NCBI GenBank assembly: GCA_021443665.1 | Contig: JABUTN010000005.1 | Span: 3,096-36,711, forward strand | Direction of reading: 5' to 3' | Length of the DNA stretch: 33,616 nt | Origin: Bacteroidales bacterium | GTDB lineage: Bacteria; Bacteroidota; Bacteroidia; Bacteroidales; UBA932 | In this document: positions 21,864 to 29,391 of the stretch, one piece after another | Layout of the letters: the number at the start of each line of letters is the position of its first letter | Numbering within the stretch: position 1 is the stretch's first letter | The notes under the pieces: model-generated | What the model was told of the DNA's origin: nothing | The model's input: the letters and a program-made list of their open reading frames with translations, nothing else | Databases searched by the model: none | Position numbers and translations under genes: made by a program

Positions 21864-22689
21864 TATGTTTAGGGATATATTTGCTTACGAGGAAATAGGT
21901 CAGGGCGCAGACGCCGACTGCAATGGCATAGACGAGCCAGTAAGTCTGCGCATCGGCAAACAGGTCACGTACAGAGTCAGTGGCGGACACATCCTCTCCG
22001 AAGACCCTGGAGGCAATCACACTGAAACCATTGTTCACGGCGTGCAGGAAAATGGTGAGCCACAGGCAACCTGTGCGCCAGTAGAGCCAACCGAAGAAAA
22101 CGCCCAGACAGAAAGCGGGAATGGCCTGCCAGGGATTGAGGTGCATTACCGCAAAAATCAACGCGGACCAGAGTATGGCTGCCCTGGGGCTGTAGCCGCG
22201 GCCGATCAGACCACGCAGCATAAATCCCCTGCAGAAGAGTTCCTCAAGCAGGGGGGCGCATACGGCCACTGTCAGCAGCGTCCACCACACATTGCCTCCG
22301 GCAACAAGCGCCTCCATTATCTTTTCAAACCATTCTGAGGTGGGAAGCAGGTTCACTACAGGCTCCACCACAATCTGGAGGGCTATCGTGGCGAGAGCGG
22401 CCAGGGGAAAGAGCAGATAGGGGCTGAATCTCTTGAAATCGGGATTGTTTATGGGCATCTCGGGCACTCCTCCCACAACCAGCTGCTGCGTTTCCGCGGC
22501 CTTGGCATTGGAGCGGACAACAAGGAAGGGCAGCAGGAAGGTCAGAACATAGACCACAAAGGAATATATGTCAGTGTAGGACTTCAGCGGAAGAGCCACG
22601 ATGCTGGCCAGCAACTGACCCAAAACCACCATGCCCAGCAGACCCCAGCATCCGCCCAACGTGGGAAGGTAATAGCGAATCTTCTTCAT
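21832..22689 (-). CDS. CPBP-family intramembrane metalloprotease
   Basis: 285 residues with about eight hydrophobic segments. The Abi/CPBP motifs are present: EELFCRG (Glu149/Glu150 with Arg154), FAVMH (His183 in FAVMHLN) and HAVNN (His216, Asn220). These are glutamate-type intramembrane proteases related to eukaryotic Rce1, located in the inner membrane; bacterial substrates are mostly unknown. It is the first gene of the CPBP-manA-S4 operon and its last codons overlap the manA start by up to 32 nt. A -7 box lies 16 nt before the ATG. Confidence 0.9.
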   Translation of the reverse strand: MKKIRYYLPTLGGCWGLLGMVVLGQLLASIVALPLKSYTDIYSFVVYVLTFLLPFLVVRSNAKAAETQQLVVGGVPEMPINNPDFKRFSPYLLFPLAALATIALQIVVEPVVNLLPTSEWFEKIMEALVAGGNVWWTLLTVAVCAPLLEELFCRGFMLRGLIGRGYSPRAAILWSALIFAVMHLNPWQAIPAFCLGVFFGWLYWRTGCLWLTIFLHAVNNGFSVIASRVFGEDVSATDSVRDLFADAQTYWLVYAIAVGVCALTYFLVSKYIPKHNGQDETVIPA

Positions 22690-22700
22690 ATCACGAAAAT

Positions 22701-22733
22701 TTTGCCAAATATAATGAATAATCTATAATTTTG
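22701..22733 (+). promoter_or_regulatory. Bacteroidetes-type promoter of ftsB
   Basis: TTTG (22701-22704), 21 nt, TAATTTTG (22726-22733), ending 8 nt before the ftsB ATG. Both elements and the spacing fit the consensus. Confidence 0.75.
22706..22713 (-). promoter_or_regulatory. -7 box (TATATTTG) of the CPBP-manA operon
   Basis: An exact TAnnTTTG match on the minus strand within the divergent gap. No clear TTTG element lies at the proper distance. It sits inside the oppositely oriented ftsB promoter. Confidence 0.5.
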
Positions 22734-22741
22734 TCGCCGAT

Positions 22742-23077
22742 ATGGTACGAGAAGCACTCAAAAAACAACTTGCCCGGCTCCGGGAGTTCAAGCAGGAACA
22801 CCCTTGGGCAAAGGTTCTCATCAACCAGTACCTTATCATTGTGGTGGTGTTCGGATCGCTGTTCTTCTTTGTCGGCAACTCAAATGTCCTCACCTGGATC
22901 CGCGACAGGCACACCATCGAGGCACAAAACAAGCAGATTGAAGAATACCGCCGACAGATAGCCGCCACGGACTCTGCCCTGTACCATATCCAGCACAGCA
23001 AGGACACAATAGAAAAATACGCCCGCGAGCATTTCTATTACCACGAGGACGACGAGGAAATATTTGTTGTGAGATAG
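22742..23077 (+). CDS. ftsB: FtsB/DivIC septum-formation initiator family protein
   Basis: 111 residues. A basic cytoplasmic N-terminus (about 1-26) is followed by one membrane helix (about 28-46, LIIVVVFGSLFFFVG). A coiled coil comes next (about 55-95, RHTIEAQNKQIEEYRRQIAATD) and an acidic C-terminus containing EKYAREHFYYHEDDEEIF. The AREHF block corresponds to the AR-x-x-F/Y end of the DivIC/FtsB family. It should act in the divisome with FtsL- and FtsQ-like partners. The gene stands alone and converges on pth with a 3-nt gap. Confidence 0.87.
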   Translation: MVREALKKQLARLREFKQEHPWAKVLINQYLIIVVVFGSLFFFVGNSNVLTWIRDRHTIEAQNKQIEEYRRQIAATDSALYHIQHSKDTIEKYAREHFYYHEDDEEIFVVR

Positions 23078-23080
23078 GAC

Positions 23081-23635
23081 TCAGCGGTTGTACTGGGTCA
23101 TCGTCTGCGAAAGCCCGGCCAAAGCGAAAGACTTGACGGCATCTATGGCCCGGGGAATGGAAGCCCTGATGGTTTCCAACTCGTCCGGAGTCCACTTCCC
23201 GAGAACATAATCGATCTGGTCTCCCACCTTGGGGCCTATGCCCACACGCAGGCGGGGATACTCGGTGGTGCCGATCATCTCTGCGATGTTCGCAAGTCCG
23301 TTGTGCCCCCCGTCGCTCCCCTTCCCGCGCAGACGCAGGGTGCCAAGAGGCAGGGCAAGGTCATCCACCACCACGAGCAGGCTCTCCGGGGTGAGATTCA
23401 GTTTCTTAAGCCAATAGCTGACGGCCTTCCCGCTCAGGTTCATATAGGTGGAAGGTTTCAGGAGATGGAACGTGCGGCCCTTGAATCTTATCTGGGCCAC
23501 ATCCCCATAGCGGTCTGATGAAAAAGAAATGTTGGATGCCTGCGCCCAGGCATCCAACACCATAAATCCTGTATTGTGGCGAGTCTCGAAGTACTCGGCG
23601 CCAATATTCCCAAGTCCTACTATCAGGAAATTCAT
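23081..23635 (-). CDS. pth: Peptidyl-tRNA hydrolase
   Basis: 184 residues, normal for Pth. Active-site residues by position: Asn10 (GLGNIG), His20 (TRHNTGF), Asn66 (YMNLSG), Asp91 (VVDDLALPLG) and Asn112 (GGHNGL). It frees tRNA from peptidyl-tRNAs that drop off ribosomes. It begins 14 nt after rplY in the common rplY-pth arrangement. Confidence 0.96.
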   Translation of the reverse strand: MNFLIVGLGNIGAEYFETRHNTGFMVLDAWAQASNISFSSDRYGDVAQIRFKGRTFHLLKPSTYMNLSGKAVSYWLKKLNLTPESLLVVVDDLALPLGTLRLRGKGSDGGHNGLANIAEMIGTTEYPRLRVGIGPKVGDQIDYVLGKWTPDELETIRASIPRAIDAVKSFALAGLSQTMTQYNR

Positions 23636-23649
23636 AGGACCGGCAACGA

Positions 23650-24225
23650 TTACTGAGCCTCAGTGGCAGCGGCGGCAGCGGCACGGGTGTGCTTGACTGC
23701 GCAAACCATAGTCACCTTGGGGGAAACGATGGTGATACCGTCAAACTTGAGGTCACCGGCATTGATCTGCTGGCCAAGACCCAAAGAGGTGATATCGACT
23801 GTAAGCACATCGGGAAGGGCTGCGGGAAGACCGCAGACTTTGAGTTTGCGGGCACCGGGAACGAACTTGCCGCCGACGCGCACACCTTCTGAGTTACCTG
23901 TGATTTCAATGGGAACATTGATGGTCACGTTCTTGTCCTCGGAGATGGCCAGGAAATCAGCGTGGAGGGCCTGGTCGGCGATGGGATGGAACTGGATGTC
24001 GTGGAGAACCGCGAGATAGCTCTTACCCTCGATTGTAAGGTCAACAAGGTAGCTGTTGGGAGTGTGGGTAAGGAGTTTGAGGTCAGCGGCCTGAAGTGTG
24101 AAGTTCACATTCTCGATACCATTGCCATAAAGATTGCAGGGAACGCCCCCATTTTTGCGCAGATTCTTGACATCTGACTTTTTGCCCAAAGAACGGGCCA
24201 CACCGTTAAGTGAAATGTGTTTCAT
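23650..24225 (-). CDS. rplY: Ribosomal protein L25, Ctc form
   Basis: 191 residues. An N-terminal L25 5S-rRNA-binding domain (1 to about 90; GVPCNLYGNG, HDIQFHPI, HADFLAI) is followed by the C-terminal TL5/Ctc beta domain (about 95-180; VPIEITGNSEGVRVGG, LPDVLTVDITSLGLGQQI) and an Ala-rich tail. It binds 5S rRNA in the large subunit. Transcription likely starts at the TATATTTG box upstream, giving a leader of about 75 nt with two inverted repeats. Confidence 0.95.
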   Translation of the reverse strand: MKHISLNGVARSLGKKSDVKNLRKNGGVPCNLYGNGIENVNFTLQAADLKLLTHTPNSYLVDLTIEGKSYLAVLHDIQFHPIADQALHADFLAISEDKNVTINVPIEITGNSEGVRVGGKFVPGARKLKVCGLPAALPDVLTVDITSLGLGQQINAGDLKFDGITIVSPKVTMVCAVKHTRAAAAAATEAQ

Positions 24226-24252
24226 TGTGTTTTGTTTAAAATGTGTTACTCA

Positions 24253-24298
24253 GTCCGGAATGGCCGGACCCCATTGCACAAAAAAGCTTCAAGCTTTT
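24253..24298. repeat. Two inverted repeats in the rplY leader
   Basis: First: GTCCGG (24253-24258), five bases, CCGGAC (24264-24269). Second: AAAAGCTT (24282-24289), one base, AAGCTTTT (24291-24298). Both lie between the predicted rplY transcription start and its ATG. The second is followed by T residues on the minus strand and might instead end transcription of the upstream C11 gene. Confidence 0.6.
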
Positions 24299-24308
24299 CA
24301 AGCGGCCG

Positions 24309-24316
24309 CAAATATA
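24309..24316 (-). promoter_or_regulatory. -7 box (TATATTTG) of rplY-pth
   Basis: Exact TAnnTTTG match on the minus strand in the gap after the C11 gene. The -33 position holds GTTGTGG rather than TTTG, so the match is partial. Confidence 0.55.
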
Positions 24317-24327
24317 GCCAATTTTTT

Positions 24328-25587
24328 CTATTCCACAACCATTCCCACCGCTTTGTTCCAGTCAAAGCCAAGGTAGAAACTGTCCAGTTTGCTGTGGCGG
24401 GGATTGGAAATGTAGGTGCTCAGGCCGCAGAACCTCTTGATCCTGAACTCCGTATGCCCTCCGAGTTTGTATTCGGGAGTGGCGGCCTTGAAGCGGCAGG
24501 CCCTGTCCCAGGCGGCACATAGTTCGGCATATTGTTCTGGAGTGGAAATCCTCTCCATAAGGTCAAGATAGTCATAGAAATAGTGTCTGCCCATACGGAA
24601 GTAGCCCTGGACCTTGTCCATAGGAAGCCCTTCAATCTTGTAGGCCGTCCCTTCCCCGTCACGCTCCAGTGAAGAGAACACAGCCCGGCTCTTCTCGGCA
24701 ACCTCGGCGAGTTCCGAGGTCTTGAAAACTGAAATCGTGGCACCCGTGTCTATGTACTCATAATAAGTGTAGTAAATGTCAGCGGCGGCCACCACTCCGT
24801 CCTCGTCCATTTTGAAGAAAGGTTCTATCACGGTGTCGTAGGGATAGCCGTCCGTCAGAATCTCCGCTGCGGAACTCATCACGAAATCGCACTTGTCCCT
24901 CAACTGGTACACAGTCTCAATGCCACCCATCAGGCAGGCATCAAAGGCGATGAAGTCATAGTGGAAGGGAAGGCAGGCGCACAGGTCGCAAATCTCCATC
25001 TCCGCCTTCGCGTTATATCTGTCGTGCAGGCCCCAGGTCTTCACCATATCGGCATAGGGGTCTTCCATCTGCGCGGGGGCGGGCCTCAGGAACACGCTGC
25101 CGTCCGGAGCTGTGACGGACTCGGTCGGATTGGAATAGAATCCCTTGGGAAGCCAGCCCGTGCCGTGCGAACTAAGTATGAGCCCCCTCTGCTTGACGGG
25201 AAAGAAACTTTCGGCATCGTTGATCACGGTAGCAAGCACCTCGGCGCTGGCGGAATTCTGATGCGGGTATTTTTTCAGGGTGTCGATGACCAGGGCCATA
25301 TCCTTCTTGTAATACCTGCACAGGGTGGGGCATTCTTCCCTTTCGCTGTCAAGATACACGAGAAGGACCTTGTCCTCCCCGCCCGTGAGATAGCCCGGGA
25401 CATAACCCTGCTTTATCTCCTCTATATCCGCGCTCACCGCAGTGGCAAGGCTGTTCTTGTATGCCGCTATGTACACCAGTATCGACTTGGAGGCCTCTCC
25501 CTCGGGGGGCACAGGCGTGTCCTGATTGCAGGATGCGAGGGTGAAAAGGGCGGCTATAATTGTGATTATGGAGTAAAAGCGCTTCAT
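24328..25587 (-). CDS. Clostripain-like (C11) cysteine peptidase lipoprotein
   Basis: 419 residues from MKRFYSI (ATG 25585-25587), chosen because it begins a clear lipoprotein signal (lipobox TLASC, Cys20) and stands downstream of a full promoter; the longer reading from 25638 would include the promoter. The C11 catalytic dyad is visible: His141 in LILSSHGTGW and Cys218 in FDACLMGGIE. Clostripain-type peptidases usually cut after Arg or Lys, and many are activated by self-cleavage. In gut Bacteroidales they are surface or secreted; here outer-membrane anchoring is likely. The gene is monocistronic and divergent from the YtxH gene. Confidence 0.9.
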   Translation of the reverse strand: MKRFYSIITIIAALFTLASCNQDTPVPPEGEASKSILVYIAAYKNSLATAVSADIEEIKQGYVPGYLTGGEDKVLLVYLDSEREECPTLCRYYKKDMALVIDTLKKYPHQNSASAEVLATVINDAESFFPVKQRGLILSSHGTGWLPKGFYSNPTESVTAPDGSVFLRPAPAQMEDPYADMVKTWGLHDRYNAKAEMEICDLCACLPFHYDFIAFDACLMGGIETVYQLRDKCDFVMSSAAEILTDGYPYDTVIEPFFKMDEDGVVAAADIYYTYYEYIDTGATISVFKTSELAEVAEKSRAVFSSLERDGEGTAYKIEGLPMDKVQGYFRMGRHYFYDYLDLMERISTPEQYAELCAAWDRACRFKAATPEYKLGGHTEFRIKRFCGLSTYISNPRHSKLDSFYLGFDWNKAVGMVVE

Positions 25588-25606
25588 TTTTCTTTCTTTG
25601 GAATCG

Positions 25607-25639
25607 CAAATATAGAAATAATACTTAACTTTGTCCAAA
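25607..25639 (-). promoter_or_regulatory. Bacteroidetes-type promoter of the C11 peptidase gene
   Basis: Minus strand TTTG (25636-25639), 21 nt, TATATTTG (25607-25614), with the ATG 19 nt further on. Both elements and the spacing fit. It also decides the start codon of the gene. Confidence 0.8.
25626..25633 (+). promoter_or_regulatory. -7 box (TAACTTTG) of the YtxH gene cluster
   Basis: Exact TAnnTTTG match 25 nt before the ATG. A TTTG at 25597-25600 is 25 nt upstream, longer than usual. It is interleaved with the opposite C11 promoter. Confidence 0.55.
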
Positions 25640-25658
25640 TCAATAAATACATAAAGTT

Positions 25659-25922
25659 ATGAAGACAAGCACATTTTTCGCATTCCTTTCAGGCGCTCTT
25701 GTAGGTGCCGCAGCCGCCATCCTTTATGCCCCCCAGTCCGGTGAGAAAACCCGCCAGCAGCTTTCAGAGGGTATCGACAAGGAATATCAGAAGATAAAGG
25801 TCCAACTCGAGAAGGCCAAAGCCGCCTGCGAGAAAGCCTGCGCAAAGGCCGAGGCCGCCATCGAGGAAATCAGCGAGGAAATCAAGGATACAGCCGAAGA
25901 GATATCAGAAATCGCCGAATAA
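25659..25922 (+). CDS. YtxH-domain small membrane protein
   Basis: 87 residues. An N-terminal glycine-rich membrane helix has the YtxH signature GALVGAAAAILYAPQSGEKTR (about 12-32). A long charged amphipathic helix rich in Lys, Glu and Ala follows (33-87). YtxH proteins are associated with general stress responses in Bacillus; in Bacteroidota they sit next to holin-like genes and the role is unknown. It is the first of four plus-strand genes with gaps of 8 nt or less among the first three and 18 nt to the last. Confidence 0.86.
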   Translation: MKTSTFFAFLSGALVGAAAAILYAPQSGEKTRQQLSEGIDKEYQKIKVQLEKAKAACEKACAKAEAAIEEISEEIKDTAEEISEIAE

Positions 25923-25930
25923 ATCCCCCT

Positions 25931-26335
25931 ATGAGCAACACTCCGAAAGAAAATCCTAACCCCCTGGAAGATCTTTTCATCGCGGTCAAGGATTATATGG
26001 ATTTGCGCATCGACCAGATAAAACTCCACTTGGCGGAGAATATGGCCAAAACCTATAGCCGTATCCTTTCCGCCATAGTGTGTTTGCTGCTGGGCGGCAT
26101 CGCATTTTCCTTCATTGCAGTGGCCTACTACAAATGGATTTCGGCACTGCTGCTGACGGCTGCCCCCGTATATCACGAGTTCTGGGCAAGCATCATCACG
26201 GCAGCCACCGTCATCATACTGCTTGTGATGGTACTGCTGTTCAGGGAAAAGTTGCTTCTGGGCAGCTCGATCCGCATGTTCATCCGTATGTTTTTTGAAG
26301 AAAAGGACCAAGACGAAAATGGCAGCAAAAAATGA
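25931..26335 (+). CDS. Phage-holin-family-like membrane protein (PF07332 type)
   Basis: 134 residues. An N-terminal amphipathic stretch (about 12-45, DLFIAVKDYMDLRIDQIKLHLAE) leads to two membrane helices (about 46-68 and 86-107) and a charged C-terminus, which is the pattern of the 'phage holin family' PF07332. There are no phage genes nearby and this cluster is common in Bacteroidota chromosomes, so the holin label reflects family naming rather than lysis. It may be an accessory inner-membrane protein working with the YtxH protein. Confidence 0.78.
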   Translation: MSNTPKENPNPLEDLFIAVKDYMDLRIDQIKLHLAENMAKTYSRILSAIVCLLLGGIAFSFIAVAYYKWISALLLTAAPVYHEFWASIITAATVIILLVMVLLFREKLLLGSSIRMFIRMFFEEKDQDENGSKK

Positions 26336-26573
26336 CAGAATAAAGGCCTACCTCTCCATCTCGAACGCCAAGGACCTTCAGTACCAGAGGCGTCTTCTCG
26401 AATCGAGGATAGACCACCAGGAGCTTATGATATCCTACAAGGTGAAATCCCTCTGGGACTATGTCTCCCCCACCCGTCTGCTGCGTGACGGATGCAATGC
26501 ATTGGCGGCAAGAAACAAGAAATTCAACATCTTCGTGCGCACATACGAATTCGTGCGCTCAATCCTGTCATAA
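26319..26573 (+). CDS. Small basic protein of the YtxH-holin cluster
   Basis: 84 residues from MAAKNDR (ATG 26319-26321); an ATG at 26295 would add eight residues and lengthen the overlap with the preceding gene from 17 to 41 nt. It is basic and mostly helical (RIKAYLSISNAKDLQYQRRLLESRIDH...), with no convincing membrane helix or known domain. It occupies the third place of the YtxH-holin set, so a shared role is likely. I do not recognise the family. Confidence 0.7.
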   Translation: MAAKNDRIKAYLSISNAKDLQYQRRLLESRIDHQELMISYKVKSLWDYVSPTRLLRDGCNALAARNKKFNIFVRTYEFVRSILS

Positions 26574-26591
26574 GCGCAAAGGACCGATTCA

Positions 26592-28601
26592 ATGAAAATT
26601 AAGACTATGGTTATGATTGCAGGCGCAAGCCTGTCATTGGTCTCCTGCGGCCAGAAAGGCGGCACTGCGGAGACAAAGGACGATTTCAAATACCTGATAG
26701 ACGAGTTCGCCGACCTCAAAATTATCAGATACCGAGTTCCCCAGTGGGAAGAGTTGAGCCTCTCGCAGAAGGAGTACATCTACCACCTGAGCGAAGCCGC
26801 AAAGTGGGGGCGCGACATAATCTGGGCGCAGCATTTCAAATACAATCTCGACATCAGGCATACCCTTGAAGGCATAATATCCGACTATCCCGGAGACAGG
26901 AGCACCCCTGAATTCCAGTCGTTTATGGTATATGCAAAAAGGGTGTTCTTTTCCAACGGCATACACCACCACTACGCTGAAGAGAAGTTCGTGCCCGAAA
27001 TCAGCCGGGAATACTTCGCAAGCCTCGTTGCCGAGTCAGGCCTTGCCGCCCTTGACAAAGACATAGTGGAAGCCATCTTCGACCCCGAAATCTACCGCTA
27101 CCGCAGATATATAGGTACGGACAAGGACCAGGTTGCGGAATCGGCCATCAACTTCTACGAAGGTGTCACAAAAAAGGAAGTCCAGGACTTCTACAACAAG
27201 CAGCGCCGCAAGGACGACCCCAGGCCGATTTCATACGGTCTGAACACCAAACTCGTGAAGGAGAACGGCAAAATCGTGGAAAAGCCCTACAAGATTGACG
27301 GACTCTACGGCAAGGCCATAGCCAAGGTCGTGGAAGAACTCAGGCAAGCTGCAGCCTGCGCCGAGAACGACGCCCAGCGCGAGTACATCGCCCTTCTGAT
27401 AAAATACTACGAGACAGGCGATCTCAAGATTTGGGACGACTACAACGTGGCCTGGGTGCAGGACACCTCTTCCGACGTGGACTTCGTGAACGGCTTCGTG
27501 GAAGACTACAGCGATCCTCTCGGAATGAAGGCCTCCTGGGAAGCAAACATCAACTTCAGGAACAAGGCAGCCTCCGCCCGTACCGAGACCATCTCCGACA
27601 ACGCCCAATGGTTCGAGGACAATTCCCCCATTGACCAGCGTTTCAAGAAACAGACCGTCAAGGGCGTTTCCGCCAAGGTCATCAATGTAGCCCAACTCGC
27701 GGGTGACGCGTTCCCCTACACCGCCATCGGCATCAACCTGCCCAACGCGGACTGGATCCGCAAGGAGTACGGTTCCAAGTCAGTGACCATAGACAATATC
27801 ACCGAAGCCTATGCCAAAGCCGCCGAGGAGTCTCCCAAGAGTGTGCTGGGCGAGTTCGCCTGGGATGAGAAGGAAATCGCGCGTTCAAAGGAATACGGTT
27901 CAATCTGCGACAATCTACACACCGACCTGCACGAATGTCTCGGACACGGCTCCGGCCAGATTCTCCCCGGCGTTTCATCAAATGCCCTCGGAGAATACCA
28001 GTCCACCCTCGAGGAGGCGCGTGCCGACCTGTTCGGTCTATACTATCTCGCGGACCACAAACTTGTGGAACTCGGCCTTCTCCCCAACGAAGATGCCTAC
28101 AAAGCCTCATACGACGGCTACATCCGCAACGGCAGCTTCACGCAGTTCAGCCGCGTGGAACTCGGCAAACTGAACACCGAGGCCCATATGCAGAACAGAA
28201 AACTGATTTCCGACTGGTGCATAGAGAAGGGAAAGGAAGCCAATGTCATCGAGAAGAAAGTGCGTGACGGCAAGACCTACTTCGTGATCAACGACTATGA
28301 GGCCCTCAGAGGCCTGTTCGGAGACCTGCTCGCAGAAATCCAGCGCATCAAGAGCGAAGGCGACTATGAAGCCGGCAAGGCTCTCGTGGAAGGCTACGCC
28401 GTACGCATCGACCCCGAACTCCACAAAGAGGTTCTGGAGCGTTACGCCTCCCTCGAACTCAAGCCCTACGGAGGTTTCGTAAATCCCGTGATCTATCCCG
28501 TCACCAACGACAAGGGCGAAGTCATCGACTATGACCTCGACTACAGCCAGGACTTTGTCGGGCAAATGATGTATTATGGGAAGAACTATTCGACCCTCTG
28601 A
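26592..28601 (+). CDS. Dipeptidyl-peptidase III (M49) lipoprotein
   Basis: 669 residues. Residues 1-19 form a lipoprotein signal (SLSLVSC, Cys19). The M49 zinc motif HECLGH (His447, Glu448, His452) is followed by GSGQILPG, and the second motif EEARAD (474-479) supplies the third zinc ligand. The five-residue HExxxGH form (two histidines five apart) is the mark of DPP III, which removes dipeptides from the N-terminus of short peptides. Eukaryotic DPP III is cytosolic; the bacterial one here should be in the periplasm or on the outer membrane. A gap of 18 nt after the YtxH-holin set suggests one transcript, ended by the strong hairpin downstream. Confidence 0.94.
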   Translation: MKIKTMVMIAGASLSLVSCGQKGGTAETKDDFKYLIDEFADLKIIRYRVPQWEELSLSQKEYIYHLSEAAKWGRDIIWAQHFKYNLDIRHTLEGIISDYPGDRSTPEFQSFMVYAKRVFFSNGIHHHYAEEKFVPEISREYFASLVAESGLAALDKDIVEAIFDPEIYRYRRYIGTDKDQVAESAINFYEGVTKKEVQDFYNKQRRKDDPRPISYGLNTKLVKENGKIVEKPYKIDGLYGKAIAKVVEELRQAAACAENDAQREYIALLIKYYETGDLKIWDDYNVAWVQDTSSDVDFVNGFVEDYSDPLGMKASWEANINFRNKAASARTETISDNAQWFEDNSPIDQRFKKQTVKGVSAKVINVAQLAGDAFPYTAIGINLPNADWIRKEYGSKSVTIDNITEAYAKAAEESPKSVLGEFAWDEKEIARSKEYGSICDNLHTDLHECLGHGSGQILPGVSSNALGEYQSTLEEARADLFGLYYLADHKLVELGLLPNEDAYKASYDGYIRNGSFTQFSRVELGKLNTEAHMQNRKLISDWCIEKGKEANVIEKKVRDGKTYFVINDYEALRGLFGDLLAEIQRIKSEGDYEAGKALVEGYAVRIDPELHKEVLERYASLELKPYGGFVNPVIYPVTNDKGEVIDYDLDYSQDFVGQMMYYGKNYSTL

Positions 28602-28615
28602 TTCGCCACCGGAAA

Positions 28616-28662
28616 GGCAATAAAAAACCAGACCCCGTTGTGAGGTCTGGTTTTTTATTGCC
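28616..28662. terminator. Perfect 19-bp two-way terminator hairpin
   Basis: The arms 28616-28634 and 28644-28662 are perfect reverse complements with a 9-base loop. The outer arm parts contain AAAAAA and TTTTTT, so either strand reads a GC-bearing stem (CCAGACC/GGTCTGG) followed by a T-run. It serves DPP III on the plus strand and the Hc1-like gene on the minus strand, 10 nt after the latter's stop. Confidence 0.93.
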
Positions 28663-28671
28663 GCTTGAATG

Positions 28672-28854
28672 TTATTTTGCAGCCTCGAGAGATACCTTGC
28701 GATACTCTTTGCAAAGTTTGCTGAGTTCAAGGGCGGCTTTGCGAGCACGGGTACCGGCAGCTTTGTTGCCTTTTACGAGCTGTGCCTGAGCGTCTTTCTG
28801 GAGAGCAGCGTAAACTTCAGCTACCTGGTCCAATACTTTCTTAAGATCTTCCAT
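28672..28854 (-). CDS. Histone H1/Hc1-like small protein
   Basis: 60 residues: MEDLKKVLDQVAEVYAALQKDAQ then NKAAGTRARKAALELSKLCKEYRKVSLEAAK. It is a Lys/Ala-rich helical protein of the size and pattern that Bacteroidota share with the N-terminal part of chlamydial histone-like Hc1 (PF07432 type). The central GTRARKA block is the best-known feature. It may bind DNA or be nucleoid-associated; this has rarely been tested in Bacteroidota. The gene has its own full promoter, a leader of about 50-60 nt and the perfect hairpin terminator, suggesting strong, independent expression. Confidence 0.85.
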   Translation of the reverse strand: MEDLKKVLDQVAEVYAALQKDAQAQLVKGNKAAGTRARKAALELSKLCKEYRKVSLEAAK

Positions 28855-28913
28855 TGTTTTGTTTTTTTGAGGTTAATATTTATGAGTTGTTGATGTTCAT
28901 CACTTTGTGACTT

Positions 28914-28945
28914 CAAAAGTAATAATTTTTCATTTCGCAAACAAA
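28914..28945 (-). promoter_or_regulatory. Bacteroidetes-type promoter of the Hc1-like gene
   Basis: Minus strand TTTG (28942-28945), 20 nt, TACTTTTG (28914-28921), in AT-rich DNA, an exact fit to the consensus. Confidence 0.8.
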
Positions 28946-28959
28946 AATTAGCGTATTTT

Positions 28960-29391
28960 TTATTGCAATACGGGCATTATCAGGCCTATTTTGTTCAACT
29001 TGTCCCACAGCCACATCTTGCCCCCCTCACTTTTCGAGCATTCCATATCTATAATGAAAGAGTCCACTCCGTTGGGGACCACATACTGTATGTTCACAAG
29101 AACGGTCGCTCCGAGCCCCCCGGGATTCTTATCCAGAGAGGCCATCACACAGGTGTCCTGGGCATTGGTCTGGAGGCGGAATTTCCTGCGGGCATCGTTC
29201 CTGCTGATTTGGGTGCAGGTGGGCCTGTATAGGAACTCCCCGTTTCCGTCAGAGTAGATGCCTATGCGCTCATTCTTCAGGAAAAGGGCCTTTTCCTCAG
29301 AATCTATCTCAATCTGTATATTGTTCCGGCATCCCCCCGCAAGAACGCAGAGCACCGCCGCCAATATGACTTTATGGAATCTTTTATTCAT
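28960..29391 (-). CDS. Small lipoprotein of unknown function
   Basis: 143 residues. Residues 1-21 form a lipoprotein signal (HKVILAAVLCVLAGGC, Cys21). The rest is a beta-rich domain (IQIEIDSEEKALFLKNERIGIYSDGNGEFLY ... NIQYVVPNGVDSFIIDMECSKSEGGKMWLWDKLNKI) with no family I recognise. The ATG lies inside the last codons of the M6 protease gene (8-nt overlap), so it is probably produced together with that protease. A partner or inhibitor role is only a guess from this coupling. Confidence 0.8.
   Translation of the reverse strand: MNKRFHKVILAAVLCVLAGGCRNNIQIEIDSEEKALFLKNERIGIYSDGNGEFLYRPTCTQISRNDARRKFRLQTNAQDTCVMASLDKNPGGLGATVLVNIQYVVPNGVDSFIIDMECSKSEGGKMWLWDKLNKIGLIMPVLQ

Noticed and set aside
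25931-26335. Holin-like gene as a sign of a prophage
   Set aside because: No integrase, terminase, capsid, tail or lysin genes nearby; neighbours are chromosomal and the family is common in Bacteroidota genomes.
28952-28972. Weak hairpin (CGTATT/AATACG) at the end of the small lipoprotein gene as a terminator
   Set aside because: Only six pairs, mostly A-T, overlapping the stop codon; too weak to call.
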